The notes below the pieces were generated by a model that was not told the DNA's origin, searched no databases, and saw nothing but the letters and a program-made list of their open reading frames with translations. A DNA stretch of 64,000 nt from contig JBIOEA010000003.1 of NCBI GenBank assembly GCA_044445605.1, positions 27,286 to 91,285 on the forward strand. The letters run 5' to 3'. The translations under genes and the position numbers were made by a program. This DNA comes from CAWKDC01 sp044445605 (lineage in GTDB: Bacteria; Pseudomonadota; Gammaproteobacteria; JABCZS01). Position 1 is the stretch's first letter, and each line of letters begins with the position of its first letter. Below are positions 26,301 through 34,683 of the stretch, one piece after another.

Positions 26301-26683
26301 ATCAATTAAAAAATACTCCTATCGTGTTGGTTTTTAAGGTTCAACAGGTTACGGGAGGTATCTTGACTGTTATGTTATCATCAACTAATGGATCGCAGGA
26401 TACAGAAATACCTATACCTTGTATGTCTTATGGTACGTATTATGATGAAAATGGAGGAATAGTCCAGTTTGACGTTACTGTGCCTGTAAACTATTTGCCT
26501 AGAAATGGTTCAGGCTTACAAGCGAAAATAGAGTATTACTTGTCAACTCCAGGTAAAGAACAGATGCCCTTGCTCGAATCATATGAGTATGAAGTTGTAT
26601 ATGACCCTGATGAGTATAAATATAGAGCATTACTGATTTCTGAAAAGAAAAACAAACAGGATGACTTATATGAAAATTGGTAA
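23396..26683 (+). CDS. PAAR-like (DUF4150) T6SS cargo effector
   Basis: 1095 residues. Residues about 1-135 form a PAAR-like spike domain of the DUF4150 type (ISGTKGGKAHFTTGSPTVSV, then DGVPVVRRGDFIICNNGNSQ). It would cap the VgrG tip. A long middle region (about 140-790) has no recognised domain. Residues about 800-892 hold about three hydrophobic helices (AGAIISKVGPIASVFGF, GAFSGLMVGLIFLS, IGIVSGIVGFCIVTYF), and about 200 polar residues follow. From about base 25750 the codon use becomes AT-richer than the first two thirds, which suggests an exchanged toxin part. The toxic activity is unknown; membrane insertion or a C-terminal enzyme are options. Confidence 0.75.
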   Translation: MSQVYKNGILYINDEPVIHEGSTGYAEMIQYSWVTVGGERVIQPFLSRVYAKDLKNLSSKLKVNGYRVATMDSYFEKSYGDELSDGGVISGTKGGKAHFTTGSPTVSVDGVPVVRRGDFIICNNGNSQVGPWIEEVPGALSFQSKLNSTPLKESEPVQKLRVAIGVNPSVSDPNDPTVLPFERGLLVTSTDGMMKRYRHTAGVTAEKGFLVYEFDVNEGASFEIKECLNDPYGGLYEVHQGRANIKSSNTPGDIALVAMDIKIYRTTAFDVRDVTSMHLTSWLYLFKDGYVWREFQHWQRHKNLCEVNLIEHAGKDVRPTQLMIGRGVLLTVQDQSGGHEYGYAVSSVQWDWKTIESLGGTTPGTKSPQVQALQQKRVMRFYPEALFGTEPTIDPKTYTCPKGVAWAVYPKEPVPEKIHPKEAFYQKTHPHVGTIYVKDPLGNALYEAKMISKLYNAHLTFLDQNEDLYKSVSLVGSVLDALESQGKNYREYVREEERLKHAPMFEETVKKYEEAIKERVIRLKGFLKQAIEMHVLDDYTDAQLYRSIQYWGYLGFGLNQTKEGRDYFGAILMDENSALSATMAKHEKTILDGTWRAIMLDLADQLCIAAAEQVGGPEKITQWMNEVFPELPKLEHIEIPITALMAEEKLKSRELMLVPHTSVYEFKPDGKVECIMHDSGPRRRMFEEQYSMERNNRLDSRYHRLGNADVKVLQWNGQYIQRVALDIKYGTTIARAFTALSIMNTRYIYKQIEDRKLELCSEEWLWIHGELLASVLEIFAYFPNVNGKTLHQLMEHQWAKPIKGAGAIISKVGPIASVFGFILNMKGYLDSNKSGENELKGGYAIGAFSGLMVGLIFLSRLFKVANLLPIGHLKLIGIVSGIVGFCIVTYFTKNDWESWLFNSPWGKSDVLTRSYQAHLEALFKILRMVHLIEVRCKDNELSMLIPSYDLKVDPDSVYLERPLNKMLHDQLKNTPIVLVFKVQQVTGGILTVMLSSTNGSQDTEIPIPCMSYGTYYDENGGIVQFDVTVPVNYLPRNGSGLQAKIEYYLSTPGKEQMPLLESYEYEVVYDPDEYKYRALLISEKKNKQDDLYENW

Positions 26684-27650
26684 TATATCAGATAGAATGG
26701 ATTCCTGGTTGACGCGAATGTTTTTAAAGTATGTTTCTGTCAGAAGAAAAGAGATTGATCGAAAGGGCCCATTATTGGCTGAGCGTGTGCAACAACTTCA
26801 GGTTGAATCTTGGCCATTGGTAGTCGATGTTAAACTTGGTGCATATCGTACTAATTTTGCATTTACCAATATTTTGAGAGTTCCTTCCAGTACAGATATC
26901 TCGCTCATTGCCGATTGTGCTCCAAGGTATTTTTATTTTAATAGCAATTGCGCATTAAAAATTCCAAATGTAAATGATACCAATATTTTGTATGTATATT
27001 GGTTTTTGTGTATTGGATGTTATGGCAGTGTTTTCGCTGGCGCAACTGTTTTTTATTTCATGAACAGTGCTGCCTATTTTGATGGCGTTTATGGCGATTT
27101 TCGAGTTAATGCTTTTTTGTATTTTTTTGATGCGGCATTTCTTTTTTTGTGTTTCCTCGATCCTGTAGCCGTCTCAAAAATCATCCCCGTCCCCTACATT
27201 ATTTTCGACAATGATATAAAATCTGTTGTATTACGAGGTCAAGGTACAGACGAGGTAATACCGTTCAATCGTGTTACATTTAACATCTTGCAAATCGAAG
27301 ATTCACCTGCTTACTGCGCATTAGAGATGCACATTGCCTATCCTGACAAGCCGACCCAAAAAATGATCACCGATATTTGCGAAAGCCAGCCACAGGCACA
27401 AAGCATCTTAAAAACCTATTTAGCCATGCTGTCTGGTGATGAGGCGATATATCATAGAAAGCTTAAGCGGCATCCTGCATTATTCAGCGAATTCAATATG
27501 CCATGGTGGAAGGGAATACTGCATTTTTGGCGAACGACAACGGATTGGTATTCTTGCGTGTTTACTCATTACATTGCATTTCGCTGGGTTCATGGTCATC
27601 CTATGGGCGTGTTGAAGAAATATATTATTGAGCGGGAATTGAAAATATAA
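26670..27650 (+). CDS. membrane protein, candidate immunity or adaptor protein
   Basis: 326 residues from ATG 26670 (GGATG 7 nt upstream; ATG 26661 would add three residues but has no spaced ribosome site). Two adjacent membrane helices (VYWFLCIGCYGSVFAGATVF and FLYFFDAAFLFLCFLDPVAV) separate an N-terminal from a C-terminal cytoplasmic domain. It lies between the PAAR effector, which it overlaps, and vgrG. This is the usual position for an immunity protein, though DUF6708-like two-helix proteins of T6SS loci are another option. The first half is strikingly AT-rich, the second half less so. Confidence 0.6.
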   Translation: MKIGNISDRMDSWLTRMFLKYVSVRRKEIDRKGPLLAERVQQLQVESWPLVVDVKLGAYRTNFAFTNILRVPSSTDISLIADCAPRYFYFNSNCALKIPNVNDTNILYVYWFLCIGCYGSVFAGATVFYFMNSAAYFDGVYGDFRVNAFLYFFDAAFLFLCFLDPVAVSKIIPVPYIIFDNDIKSVVLRGQGTDEVIPFNRVTFNILQIEDSPAYCALEMHIAYPDKPTQKMITDICESQPQAQSILKTYLAMLSGDEAIYHRKLKRHPALFSEFNMPWWKGILHFWRTTTDWYSCVFTHYIAFRWVHGHPMGVLKKYIIERELKI

Positions 27651-27666
27651 AATTAAGGAGAAAAAC

Positions 27667-29628
27667 ATGACAAACCCTATCGGCAACAAAAGCCAACTAT
27701 ACGCCACGATCGATCATAAAAAAGTGACGATCATCAAGGGAAAGCTGACGCAAAAAATCAATCAGTCATATACGGGCGAATTCACCCTCACAACGGATGG
27801 AAAACTCAACGCCGAAGACATGATGGGCAAGAAAATCATGATCTCCATGGATGCGAACCATGAGACACAATATGTCCATGGACTTGTGACACAATCAACA
27901 GCCAGTGCCGGCGCCAACTCCACGTATCGCATCACGATGGAGTCACTTCTGTTCATCCTGAGAAAGCGTCATCAATCGCGTTCATTCACTGACACATCGG
28001 TTAAATCGGTTATCAACGAAATCCTTTCTGAAAACGCCTTCCATCGAACTGACGTCACATTCAAATTAAAAGACGATGGTGAACATCCCTATTTTGAGCA
28101 GCATCAAACCACGGACTTAGCCTTTTTCCAGCGTGTGCTGGCAGAAGAGGGCCTAACCTATTATTTTATCCCCAACGAGGACAGTGTTTCGATCTGCATT
28201 GATGATCAATCCGAAAAGACAAGCAAACATCCTGTTGCAATATATCCGTTTATACCTGGCTTGATAGGCAATCTCAGCACATTTAAAATAAATAAATTTG
28301 AACAATCGCATCGTCCACCCCTATCGGGCATTCAATTGCATGGATACGACAGCCAAATGCCAAGCATGTCCATGCAGACAGACGCACAAACCCCGAGCTT
28401 GTCATTCATGGAAATGAAACCAAGCACGGTAGATCAACTTAAAAAGACACAACAAAACAGATTAGATGCCTTCAATGCAGATGCTGATCGCGCAACGTTA
28501 ATCTGCAATATTCCCAGCTTGATCCCTGGCATGATCTTTGCGATGTCGCAACACCCTGAAACATCATTTAATCGCCATTACCGAGTGACTGAGAGTGTGC
28601 AAACCTGGGATGAAACAGGCGCAGATTTGCACTATCAGAATGAAGTCAACGTGGTTCCCATCACGGTGGCGACACGTCCAGCTTATATTCCTACTGAACA
28701 GACCATTCCTCATTTGAGCTTAGCCACTGTCAAAGGCGAGGGCGCTCGCGCTAAGTTAACGGAGAAGGGCGAATACTATGTTCAACCGATCGATATGGCA
28801 GCTTCTGAAACACCCCATGCACCCGTGCGCCAAGCGCAATCATTTGTGGGTAATGGTTATGGAATGCATTTCCCTTTATTGGATAACACGGAAGTCGTGA
28901 TGGCGCGTGTCAACGGCCACCCCGATAAGCCCGTCATTCTCGGCGCACTTTATAATGAATCAAACATGAACCCTGTCAGTGGCCGTAATCCCTATCTGAA
29001 TGTAATTAAAACACAAGCGGGTAATGCAATGACGATGAACGATACTCCCCATTCGCGCAGCATTTCGTTGCACACTGCGGAGCAGGAAAACCAATTCATA
29101 CTCGATGCGAAGGCCTCTGCGCCTGATATTCATCTAACCAGTGTTGTGGGTGGTTTTTCGCTCCAAGCGGCTGGCGCATCATCATGGTGGACACAAGGCA
29201 ATGCAGCATTAATCGCTGATGAGAAAATGGTGTTGACCGCAAATGCGATGGATATTGCAACGAATAAAGAATCCATCTCAATGAAGTCAGCTGAGAATTT
29301 GACTGTATCCGCAAAGGAATTCCTGTTGAATGTGACTGAGACAGTGACCAGCACGATCCACGGCGGTTTCTGGCACACGGTTACCGAAGATCACGATCTT
29401 ATTTGTGATGGGAAATTTGCCTTGATGGCAGACGAAGGGAGCGTGCACATCCAATCTACTCACGATAGGATCGCATTATTGGCTGAAGCCGGAAAAATCA
29501 GCCTGGAAGTGGGTGAGGCGATGGTTGAATTCGACGAATCCGGCAACTGCGTGATGCGCGCCCAAAAGATAACCCTGCATGCTGCGGAGATAAACATGCA
29601 GAATGCAGGATCAGTATCGGTTGCGTGA
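27667..29628 (+). CDS. vgrG: type VI secretion spike protein VgrG
   Basis: 653 residues. The first about 400 correspond to the gp27-like hub: YTGEFTLTTDGKLNAEDMMG, LSENAFHRTDVTFKL, FFQRVLAEEGLTYYFI. The gp5 OB region follows with GYGMHFPLLDNTEVVMARV and HPDKPVILGALYN. The C-terminal part is a beta-helical needle of short repeats (SISMKSAENLTVSAKEFLLN). The ribosome site is AAGGAGAAAAAC. No structural tss genes occur in the window, so this is an orphan vgrG cassette that must use an apparatus encoded elsewhere. Confidence 0.9.
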   Translation: MTNPIGNKSQLYATIDHKKVTIIKGKLTQKINQSYTGEFTLTTDGKLNAEDMMGKKIMISMDANHETQYVHGLVTQSTASAGANSTYRITMESLLFILRKRHQSRSFTDTSVKSVINEILSENAFHRTDVTFKLKDDGEHPYFEQHQTTDLAFFQRVLAEEGLTYYFIPNEDSVSICIDDQSEKTSKHPVAIYPFIPGLIGNLSTFKINKFEQSHRPPLSGIQLHGYDSQMPSMSMQTDAQTPSLSFMEMKPSTVDQLKKTQQNRLDAFNADADRATLICNIPSLIPGMIFAMSQHPETSFNRHYRVTESVQTWDETGADLHYQNEVNVVPITVATRPAYIPTEQTIPHLSLATVKGEGARAKLTEKGEYYVQPIDMAASETPHAPVRQAQSFVGNGYGMHFPLLDNTEVVMARVNGHPDKPVILGALYNESNMNPVSGRNPYLNVIKTQAGNAMTMNDTPHSRSISLHTAEQENQFILDAKASAPDIHLTSVVGGFSLQAAGASSWWTQGNAALIADEKMVLTANAMDIATNKESISMKSAENLTVSAKEFLLNVTETVTSTIHGGFWHTVTEDHDLICDGKFALMADEGSVHIQSTHDRIALLAEAGKISLEVGEAMVEFDESGNCVMRAQKITLHAAEINMQNAGSVSVA

Positions 29629-29641
29629 TGCTTGCGTGTCG

Positions 29642-30565
29642 TTATCCCTCTCTCGATAGGGGCACAGGTGTTTTACTCGTACCAAACTGCCGCGCGAGCT
29701 CGAGGAACTCTTCAACAATCAACAGGGGAAATTTCTGTTCTTTATATAAGAACCTAATTTCCCGAATATAAGGCATGTCGGTTTGGATGACGACCAAGCT
29801 ACCACTGGCTAATTCCTTTTCAATGGCTGCGCTGGGAAGAATGGTTAATGCTTGGCATGATTGCACGGCTGTCTTGACGGCTTCAAGGCTGCTGATTTCC
29901 ATGATAACTTTGAGCTGGCTTCCTTCAATGCCTAATGTTTTTAAGAAGTTGTCAATGGTTTCGCTGGTGGATGCGCCTTCTTCTGTCAGAATCCATGATT
30001 GTGATTTCAATACATCCGGTGAAACGCGCCCGGATTTAGCCAATGGATGCGACGGGCCAGCGACCAGATGCCAGATTTCATTGGCATAAGGTTCGGATTT
30101 CAATTGCTTGGTGCTGACAAAGTCTTCGACAATCCCAAGATCAACGTCGCTATTTTCGACCATCGCCACAATGCGCGCAGCACTACGCACCGAAAGTTGA
30201 ATATTTACTTGTGGAAAACGATGCTGGTATTCCGTTAATAACTTCACCACATGGTACTGCGCACAGGCAGCACCTGCACCGATGCGCAATACGCCTGTAA
30301 TATTTCCAGTCACATTTTGGAGCGAATTTTCCATTTCTTGGTAGATTTCAAAAATTCTTTCGGTATACTGGAACGCGCGGCGTCCGGCATCCGTTAAGTC
30401 AATCCGATTATGGGAGCGGTCAAAGAACCGAGCTTTATATTGCTCCTCGAGTTGACGAATTTGGAAGGTGACCGCAGGCTGGGTCATTTCCAATATTTCA
30501 GCGGCTTTCGTGAAACTTAGGTGGCGGGCAACTTCATAGAATACTTGTAGGCGACGATCGCTCAT
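29642..30565 (-). CDS. LysR family transcriptional regulator
   Basis: 307 residues. The N-terminal winged helix-turn-helix has RLQVFYEVARHLSFTKAAEI followed by TQPAVTFQIRQLEEQY. The effector-binding domain spans about 90-295, resembling the CbbR/CysL branch (GVLRIGAGAACAQYHVVKLL). It is convergent with vgrG and divergent from the bepA-like gene, which it may regulate. The effector is unknown. Confidence 0.9.
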   Translation of the reverse strand: MSDRRLQVFYEVARHLSFTKAAEILEMTQPAVTFQIRQLEEQYKARFFDRSHNRIDLTDAGRRAFQYTERIFEIYQEMENSLQNVTGNITGVLRIGAGAACAQYHVVKLLTEYQHRFPQVNIQLSVRSAARIVAMVENSDVDLGIVEDFVSTKQLKSEPYANEIWHLVAGPSHPLAKSGRVSPDVLKSQSWILTEEGASTSETIDNFLKTLGIEGSQLKVIMEISSLEAVKTAVQSCQALTILPSAAIEKELASGSLVVIQTDMPYIREIRFLYKEQKFPLLIVEEFLELARQFGTSKTPVPLSREG

Positions 30566-30699
30566 TGTCGGGTCCTTTGGTTGGCTTTCTTAAAAAGAAT
30601 TCGCTTTTTAACTCAATTAAGCGCTACACTTCCATACAGGTCTAGCACATTTTATTCATATGTGCCATAAATGGCGCTTTGTCAGATAGGTTGTTAGGT

Positions 30700-32139
30700 A
30701 TGTTGATTCGCTCGATTATCTCCATATTCTTTGGTATCTTCCTGAGCTTGGCCGTTCGGGCTGAAACTCCCTTGCCTGATGTTGGGTCGAGTGCGACACA
30801 GGCATTATCGACCTCCCAAGAAAACTTTTTGGGCGATTACATCATGGAGACATTAAGGGCCCAAAACGCCTTGAACCTGGACCCGGCCCTGGCAGATTAT
30901 ATCCAGTCTTTGGGAGACCGGTTGGTCTCGCACAGTGAGGATGCCAAGCGCCGGTATCATTTTTTCATCGTCAATGAACCCCATGTGAATGCTTTTGCCT
31001 TGCCAGGTGCCTGGGTAGCGGTTCATAGCGGCCTATTCTTACAAACACGACGGGAGAGTGAGCTCGCTGCAGTCATGGCTCACGAAGTTGCTCACGTTTC
31101 CCAGCGCCATATCGCCCGTATGTTTGAAAAAGCCAAGCAGATGAACATTCCCAGTATCGCTGCAATGGTGGCTGCGGCGGCATTAACCGTGGCGGTGCCA
31201 GCGGTCGGGACGGCAGCCTTGGCTGGGGTGATGGCTGGCCAGCAGCAAATTCAGATTGACTTCACGCGGCATAATGAAGAAGAGGCCGACCGTATTGGGA
31301 TTGATACCTTAGCCAAATCAGATTTTGACGTCCATAGTATGGCGGGCTTTTTTGGACGCATGCAGGAGCTGTCTCGTTATAACGATAGCCAGGCTGTCCC
31401 TGAATTTTTACGGACTCACCCGATGTCTGCAAACCGTATGGCTGATGCCCAAAACCGGGCAGGGCGTTATCAAAATAATGCCGTTCATGAATCCGAGCTC
31501 TACAACTTCATGAAGGAGCGCCTACGTGTTTTAACAACCTCAACCAACGAGTTGCAGGCGTATTATGCGAAGGCCAAGCTAGACGTGCCTAGCTTGCGCT
31601 ATGGGAAGGCCCTGATGTTGTTGCAGTTGAGGGATGCCCAAGGTGCGCGTGATGTGCTAGCGCCACTGGTGAACCCTCAAATGCCACCCGTCATCGCGCT
31701 GTTGCAGGCAACCATTTTGACGAAAACAGGTGATGTTGCTCAGGGGCTGGCATTGGCAAAAGCAACCCAAGAGAAAGACCCTGAAAATAAGGGGATGTCA
31801 TTGACCTTGGCTGATTTATACTTGGATAATAATAACGCTGAGGCGGCTAAGACGTTGATGCGCCATGAATTACTGCTCGACCCTGATGATCCCGATTTTC
31901 ATGAGCGGCTAGCCCGAGCCTACCAGAAGTTGGGCGATAAAAAATTAACCTATTTGGCCCAGGGGGACTATTCCATGTCCATCCACTTGTATGAACGTGC
32001 CATGTTTGAGTTAAAGTTGGCAGAGAAAACACCACCCAAAACAACGTATTATCAATCTCTTATCAAAGCCAAAATCAAAGAAAATGAGGCATTGATGGAG
32101 AAGCAGAATAGGCTGAAGAAGAGCACCGGCGTCAAATAA
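30700..32139 (+). CDS. bepA: BepA-like M48 periplasmic metalloprotease with TPR domain
   Basis: 479 residues from ATG 30700, which places a signal peptide at the N-terminus (SIISIFFGIFLSLAVRA, cleavage before ETPLPD); the in-frame TTG at 30679 is rejected. The zinc site is HEVAHVSQRH with the downstream glutamate in NEEEADRIG. The C-terminal about 200 residues are TPR-like (GKALMLLQLRDAQGARDVLA, LADLYLDNNNAEAAKTLM). BepA proteases chaperone or degrade outer-membrane proteins such as LptD. Confidence 0.9.
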   Translation: MLIRSIISIFFGIFLSLAVRAETPLPDVGSSATQALSTSQENFLGDYIMETLRAQNALNLDPALADYIQSLGDRLVSHSEDAKRRYHFFIVNEPHVNAFALPGAWVAVHSGLFLQTRRESELAAVMAHEVAHVSQRHIARMFEKAKQMNIPSIAAMVAAAALTVAVPAVGTAALAGVMAGQQQIQIDFTRHNEEEADRIGIDTLAKSDFDVHSMAGFFGRMQELSRYNDSQAVPEFLRTHPMSANRMADAQNRAGRYQNNAVHESELYNFMKERLRVLTTSTNELQAYYAKAKLDVPSLRYGKALMLLQLRDAQGARDVLAPLVNPQMPPVIALLQATILTKTGDVAQGLALAKATQEKDPENKGMSLTLADLYLDNNNAEAAKTLMRHELLLDPDDPDFHERLARAYQKLGDKKLTYLAQGDYSMSIHLYERAMFELKLAEKTPPKTTYYQSLIKAKIKENEALMEKQNRLKKSTGVK

Positions 32140-32206
32140 AAATATGAGTCTTCTAGCATAGTCTATAATCAGACTGTCTGGATGATATAAGCATAAGAGG
32201 ATAACC

Positions 32207-33247
32207 ATGCCACTCATAGTCGAAATAGCAAAATGGCTTTTCATTTTTGAGATGGTGCTAATATTTTTATTGGTTTGTATCGTCTATGGTATAAAGTTTT
32301 ATGGATTAATGGTTGCCGGGACAAAAGGGAAGCTTCTTAAGAGAATAAAAAAGCTGATAACCCTTCATATCCATAAAAATACACCTCTGACAAAATCAGA
32401 CCTTAACATTCTCAACAAAAATATTCGCGTTACTTTAAATGCAGCTGAACATTTTGATGAACATCATGTGAATTCTCCGGGGTGGGCTCAGGTGAGGGCA
32501 GAGATCATCCATAAGATCTTCATGCCTAAAATAGAAAGCATGCATCGCTCGATTGAAGTCTATGATCGTTATTTTGCAGCAAAATTATTATATTACCACA
32601 TGGATGAAGCCCATATTCCCATCGTCATTACATTGATTAAAGATCCCGTGCTGTTGATTGCTATCGAAGCGATGGCCATCGGGTTTAAGTATACATCTGC
32701 CTCGATTATTAATGCGTCAATTGATGAGTTTTCTCATAAAAGAAGAATAAGGCAATCCATGTTAGCAGATGTTGCAAGCGGCAATGGAGACCTGGTCAAA
32801 AAAATCATTATAGAAAGATTGGAATCAGAAAGCGAAGCCTTTGCAAAAGCATTTTGTTACCGATTATTGTTGCGCATGAATGCGACGCATCACCTACCCA
32901 AAGATTTAAGAGATGATATTGAGAGTGATACATTAGAGCTAACGTTAGCTGCACTAAATTATGCTGCTCACAATGCTGAAAGTTGCGATCTTATTCCTGC
33001 CTATTTAAATGCTCCCCAATGGCAAGTGCGTGCCGCTGCAGCTAAATTGATTGGCATCACTAAGAATGAAACATGCCTGGATGAGTTGGAAAAATTGTTA
33101 GGAGACCCAGAATGGTGGGTTCGCGTCAGGGCAGCCGAATCGTTAAGAAAATTAGGTCAAGCGGGAATCGCGATACTAAAAGCACAATCTGCCGACAAAG
33201 ACAAATTTGCATATGATGTGGCTTGTGAAGCATTGCTGGCCATATAA
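32207..33247 (+). CDS. HEAT-repeat membrane-anchored protein
   Basis: 346 residues. One N-terminal membrane helix (about 8-32) precedes an all-helical domain ending in clear HEAT repeats (WQVRAAAAKLIGITKNETCL, then WWVRVRAAESLRKLGQAGIA). The ribosome site is GAGGATAACC, and TATAAT at 32164-32169 is a consensus -10. The glycosyltransferase follows after 14 nt, so the pair is probably an operon in which the HEAT protein is a scaffold for polysaccharide synthesis. The role is inferred. Confidence 0.75.
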   Translation: MPLIVEIAKWLFIFEMVLIFLLVCIVYGIKFYGLMVAGTKGKLLKRIKKLITLHIHKNTPLTKSDLNILNKNIRVTLNAAEHFDEHHVNSPGWAQVRAEIIHKIFMPKIESMHRSIEVYDRYFAAKLLYYHMDEAHIPIVITLIKDPVLLIAIEAMAIGFKYTSASIINASIDEFSHKRRIRQSMLADVASGNGDLVKKIIIERLESESEAFAKAFCYRLLLRMNATHHLPKDLRDDIESDTLELTLAALNYAAHNAESCDLIPAYLNAPQWQVRAAAAKLIGITKNETCLDELEKLLGDPEWWVRVRAAESLRKLGQAGIAILKAQSADKDKFAYDVACEALLAI

Positions 33248-33261
33248 CCTTTGGGGGAGAC

Positions 33262-34638
33262 ATGATTAATATTATTCATATGCTTAATATGGCCATATTT
33301 GTTTATTTTACGCTCCTGTGCCTAGGGTATACCGTATTGCTTATGCTTTCCATCCCGAAAGTCCTTCAGCAATTTCAAGAAGTTAAATATGGGAATATAT
33401 CTAACCTTGTCAATGGTAAATTCCCCATGCCAGTGACGATCATTATGCCGGCCTACAACATTAGTGATAAAATTCTCAATGCCGTTCACAGCATTTTGAA
33501 GTCAGATTATAAAGATCTTAATATTATCGTTATTAACGATGGCTCGACTGATGATACGCTCAGTGAGCTTATCCGGACATTCAATATGTTCCGAACGCCA
33601 ATAGTGGTTAAGCAGAAGATTAAAACAGCAAGGTTACTTGGTTCTTATGCCTCTTATGATTATCCTCGGCTAACCGTTCTGGATAAGGAACACAGTAACG
33701 CGGGTGATACACTGAATGCGGGCATTAATGCGTGCCGAACGCCTATTTTTATCACGATTGATGCTGATACTGTCATTGAGACAGAGGCTGTCTCTCGAAT
33801 TGTTTTTTCATTTTTAACCAGCCCTCATTGTGTTGCGACGGGCGGTGTTGTGTTAATTGGTAACGAGAATGTAAATGAAAAAGGGATGCTGGAGCCTGGC
33901 TTTCGCGTCCCAAACAATCTTGTGGCTGGGTTGCAAGTGGCTGAATACATGCGATCATTTGTGCTTTTCAGATCGGGCTGGGATACGTTTGGGGGTGCGT
34001 TGTCATTTGCGGGTGCTTTCACACTATTCGAGAAAGAAGCAGTGACACGTGTAGGTGGGTTTGATGAGAATAACTTTGCACAAGATGCGGAAATTGTCCT
34101 CAGGTTACACGACTATATGCGTCAACAGAAATATCCTTATTCTATCGCCTTTGCCCCATCTGCATTTGCTTTGACATTAGTGCCGGGAAATTTAATCGAT
34201 TTTTGGAAGCAAAGGGATCATTGGCAGCGTGGGTTGCTTCGTAGTTTTTGTTTGCACCGGCGCATGATGTTCAATCCGCGCTATGGTTGGGTGGGCATGT
34301 TTAGTTATCCTTTTTATGTTTTTTTTGAAATACTTTCGCCCCTCATTGAATTGTCTGCTTATATATTACTGATACTGGGCGTCTTTGTAGCAGTGATTCC
34401 ATTAAATGTCATCCTGTTGTTCTTTGGGCTGGCCGCTGGCTATGTGGGGGCATTAACGATGGCTACAATTTTTATTAATGCGGTCACTTTTAATAAATAC
34501 CCGAGATTTATCGATGTTATTCATATTTTATCGTTAAGTTTTGCCGACATGATACTGTTTCGCCAGTGCCATGTGCTTTGTAAATCGATAGCAACGGGCC
34601 GGTATTTAGTGAACCGGTTGATGGGGGAGAGGTTATAG
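33262..34638 (+). CDS. family 2 processive glycosyltransferase
   Basis: 458 residues. An N-terminal membrane helix, then a GT-A domain with VTIIMPAYNISDKILNAVHS, VINDGSTDDT (nucleotide-binding aspartates), IDADTVIE (DxD-like) and the processivity motif QRDHWQRG (Q-x-x-H/R-W form). About three or four C-terminal membrane helices follow. It resembles PgaC/hyaluronan-synthase-type enzymes that polymerise and export a glycan. The sugar is unknown. Confidence 0.85.
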   Translation: MINIIHMLNMAIFVYFTLLCLGYTVLLMLSIPKVLQQFQEVKYGNISNLVNGKFPMPVTIIMPAYNISDKILNAVHSILKSDYKDLNIIVINDGSTDDTLSELIRTFNMFRTPIVVKQKIKTARLLGSYASYDYPRLTVLDKEHSNAGDTLNAGINACRTPIFITIDADTVIETEAVSRIVFSFLTSPHCVATGGVVLIGNENVNEKGMLEPGFRVPNNLVAGLQVAEYMRSFVLFRSGWDTFGGALSFAGAFTLFEKEAVTRVGGFDENNFAQDAEIVLRLHDYMRQQKYPYSIAFAPSAFALTLVPGNLIDFWKQRDHWQRGLLRSFCLHRRMMFNPRYGWVGMFSYPFYVFFEILSPLIELSAYILLILGVFVAVIPLNVILLFFGLAAGYVGALTMATIFINAVTFNKYPRFIDVIHILSLSFADMILFRQCHVLCKSIATGRYLVNRLMGERL

Positions 34639-34640
34639 GT

Positions 34641-34668
34641 GTAGGGGCGAAAGATGTTTCGCCCCTAC
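34641..34668. repeat. dispersed palindromic repeat, family 1, copy 2 (perfect)
   Basis: GTAGGGGCGAAA-GATG-TTTCGCCCCTAC is a perfect 12-bp dyad. It lies between the convergent glycosyltransferase and nrdB genes and could terminate transcription from either side, although there is no long T tract. Confidence 0.9.
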
Positions 34669-34683
34669 AAGAATGACACGCTT

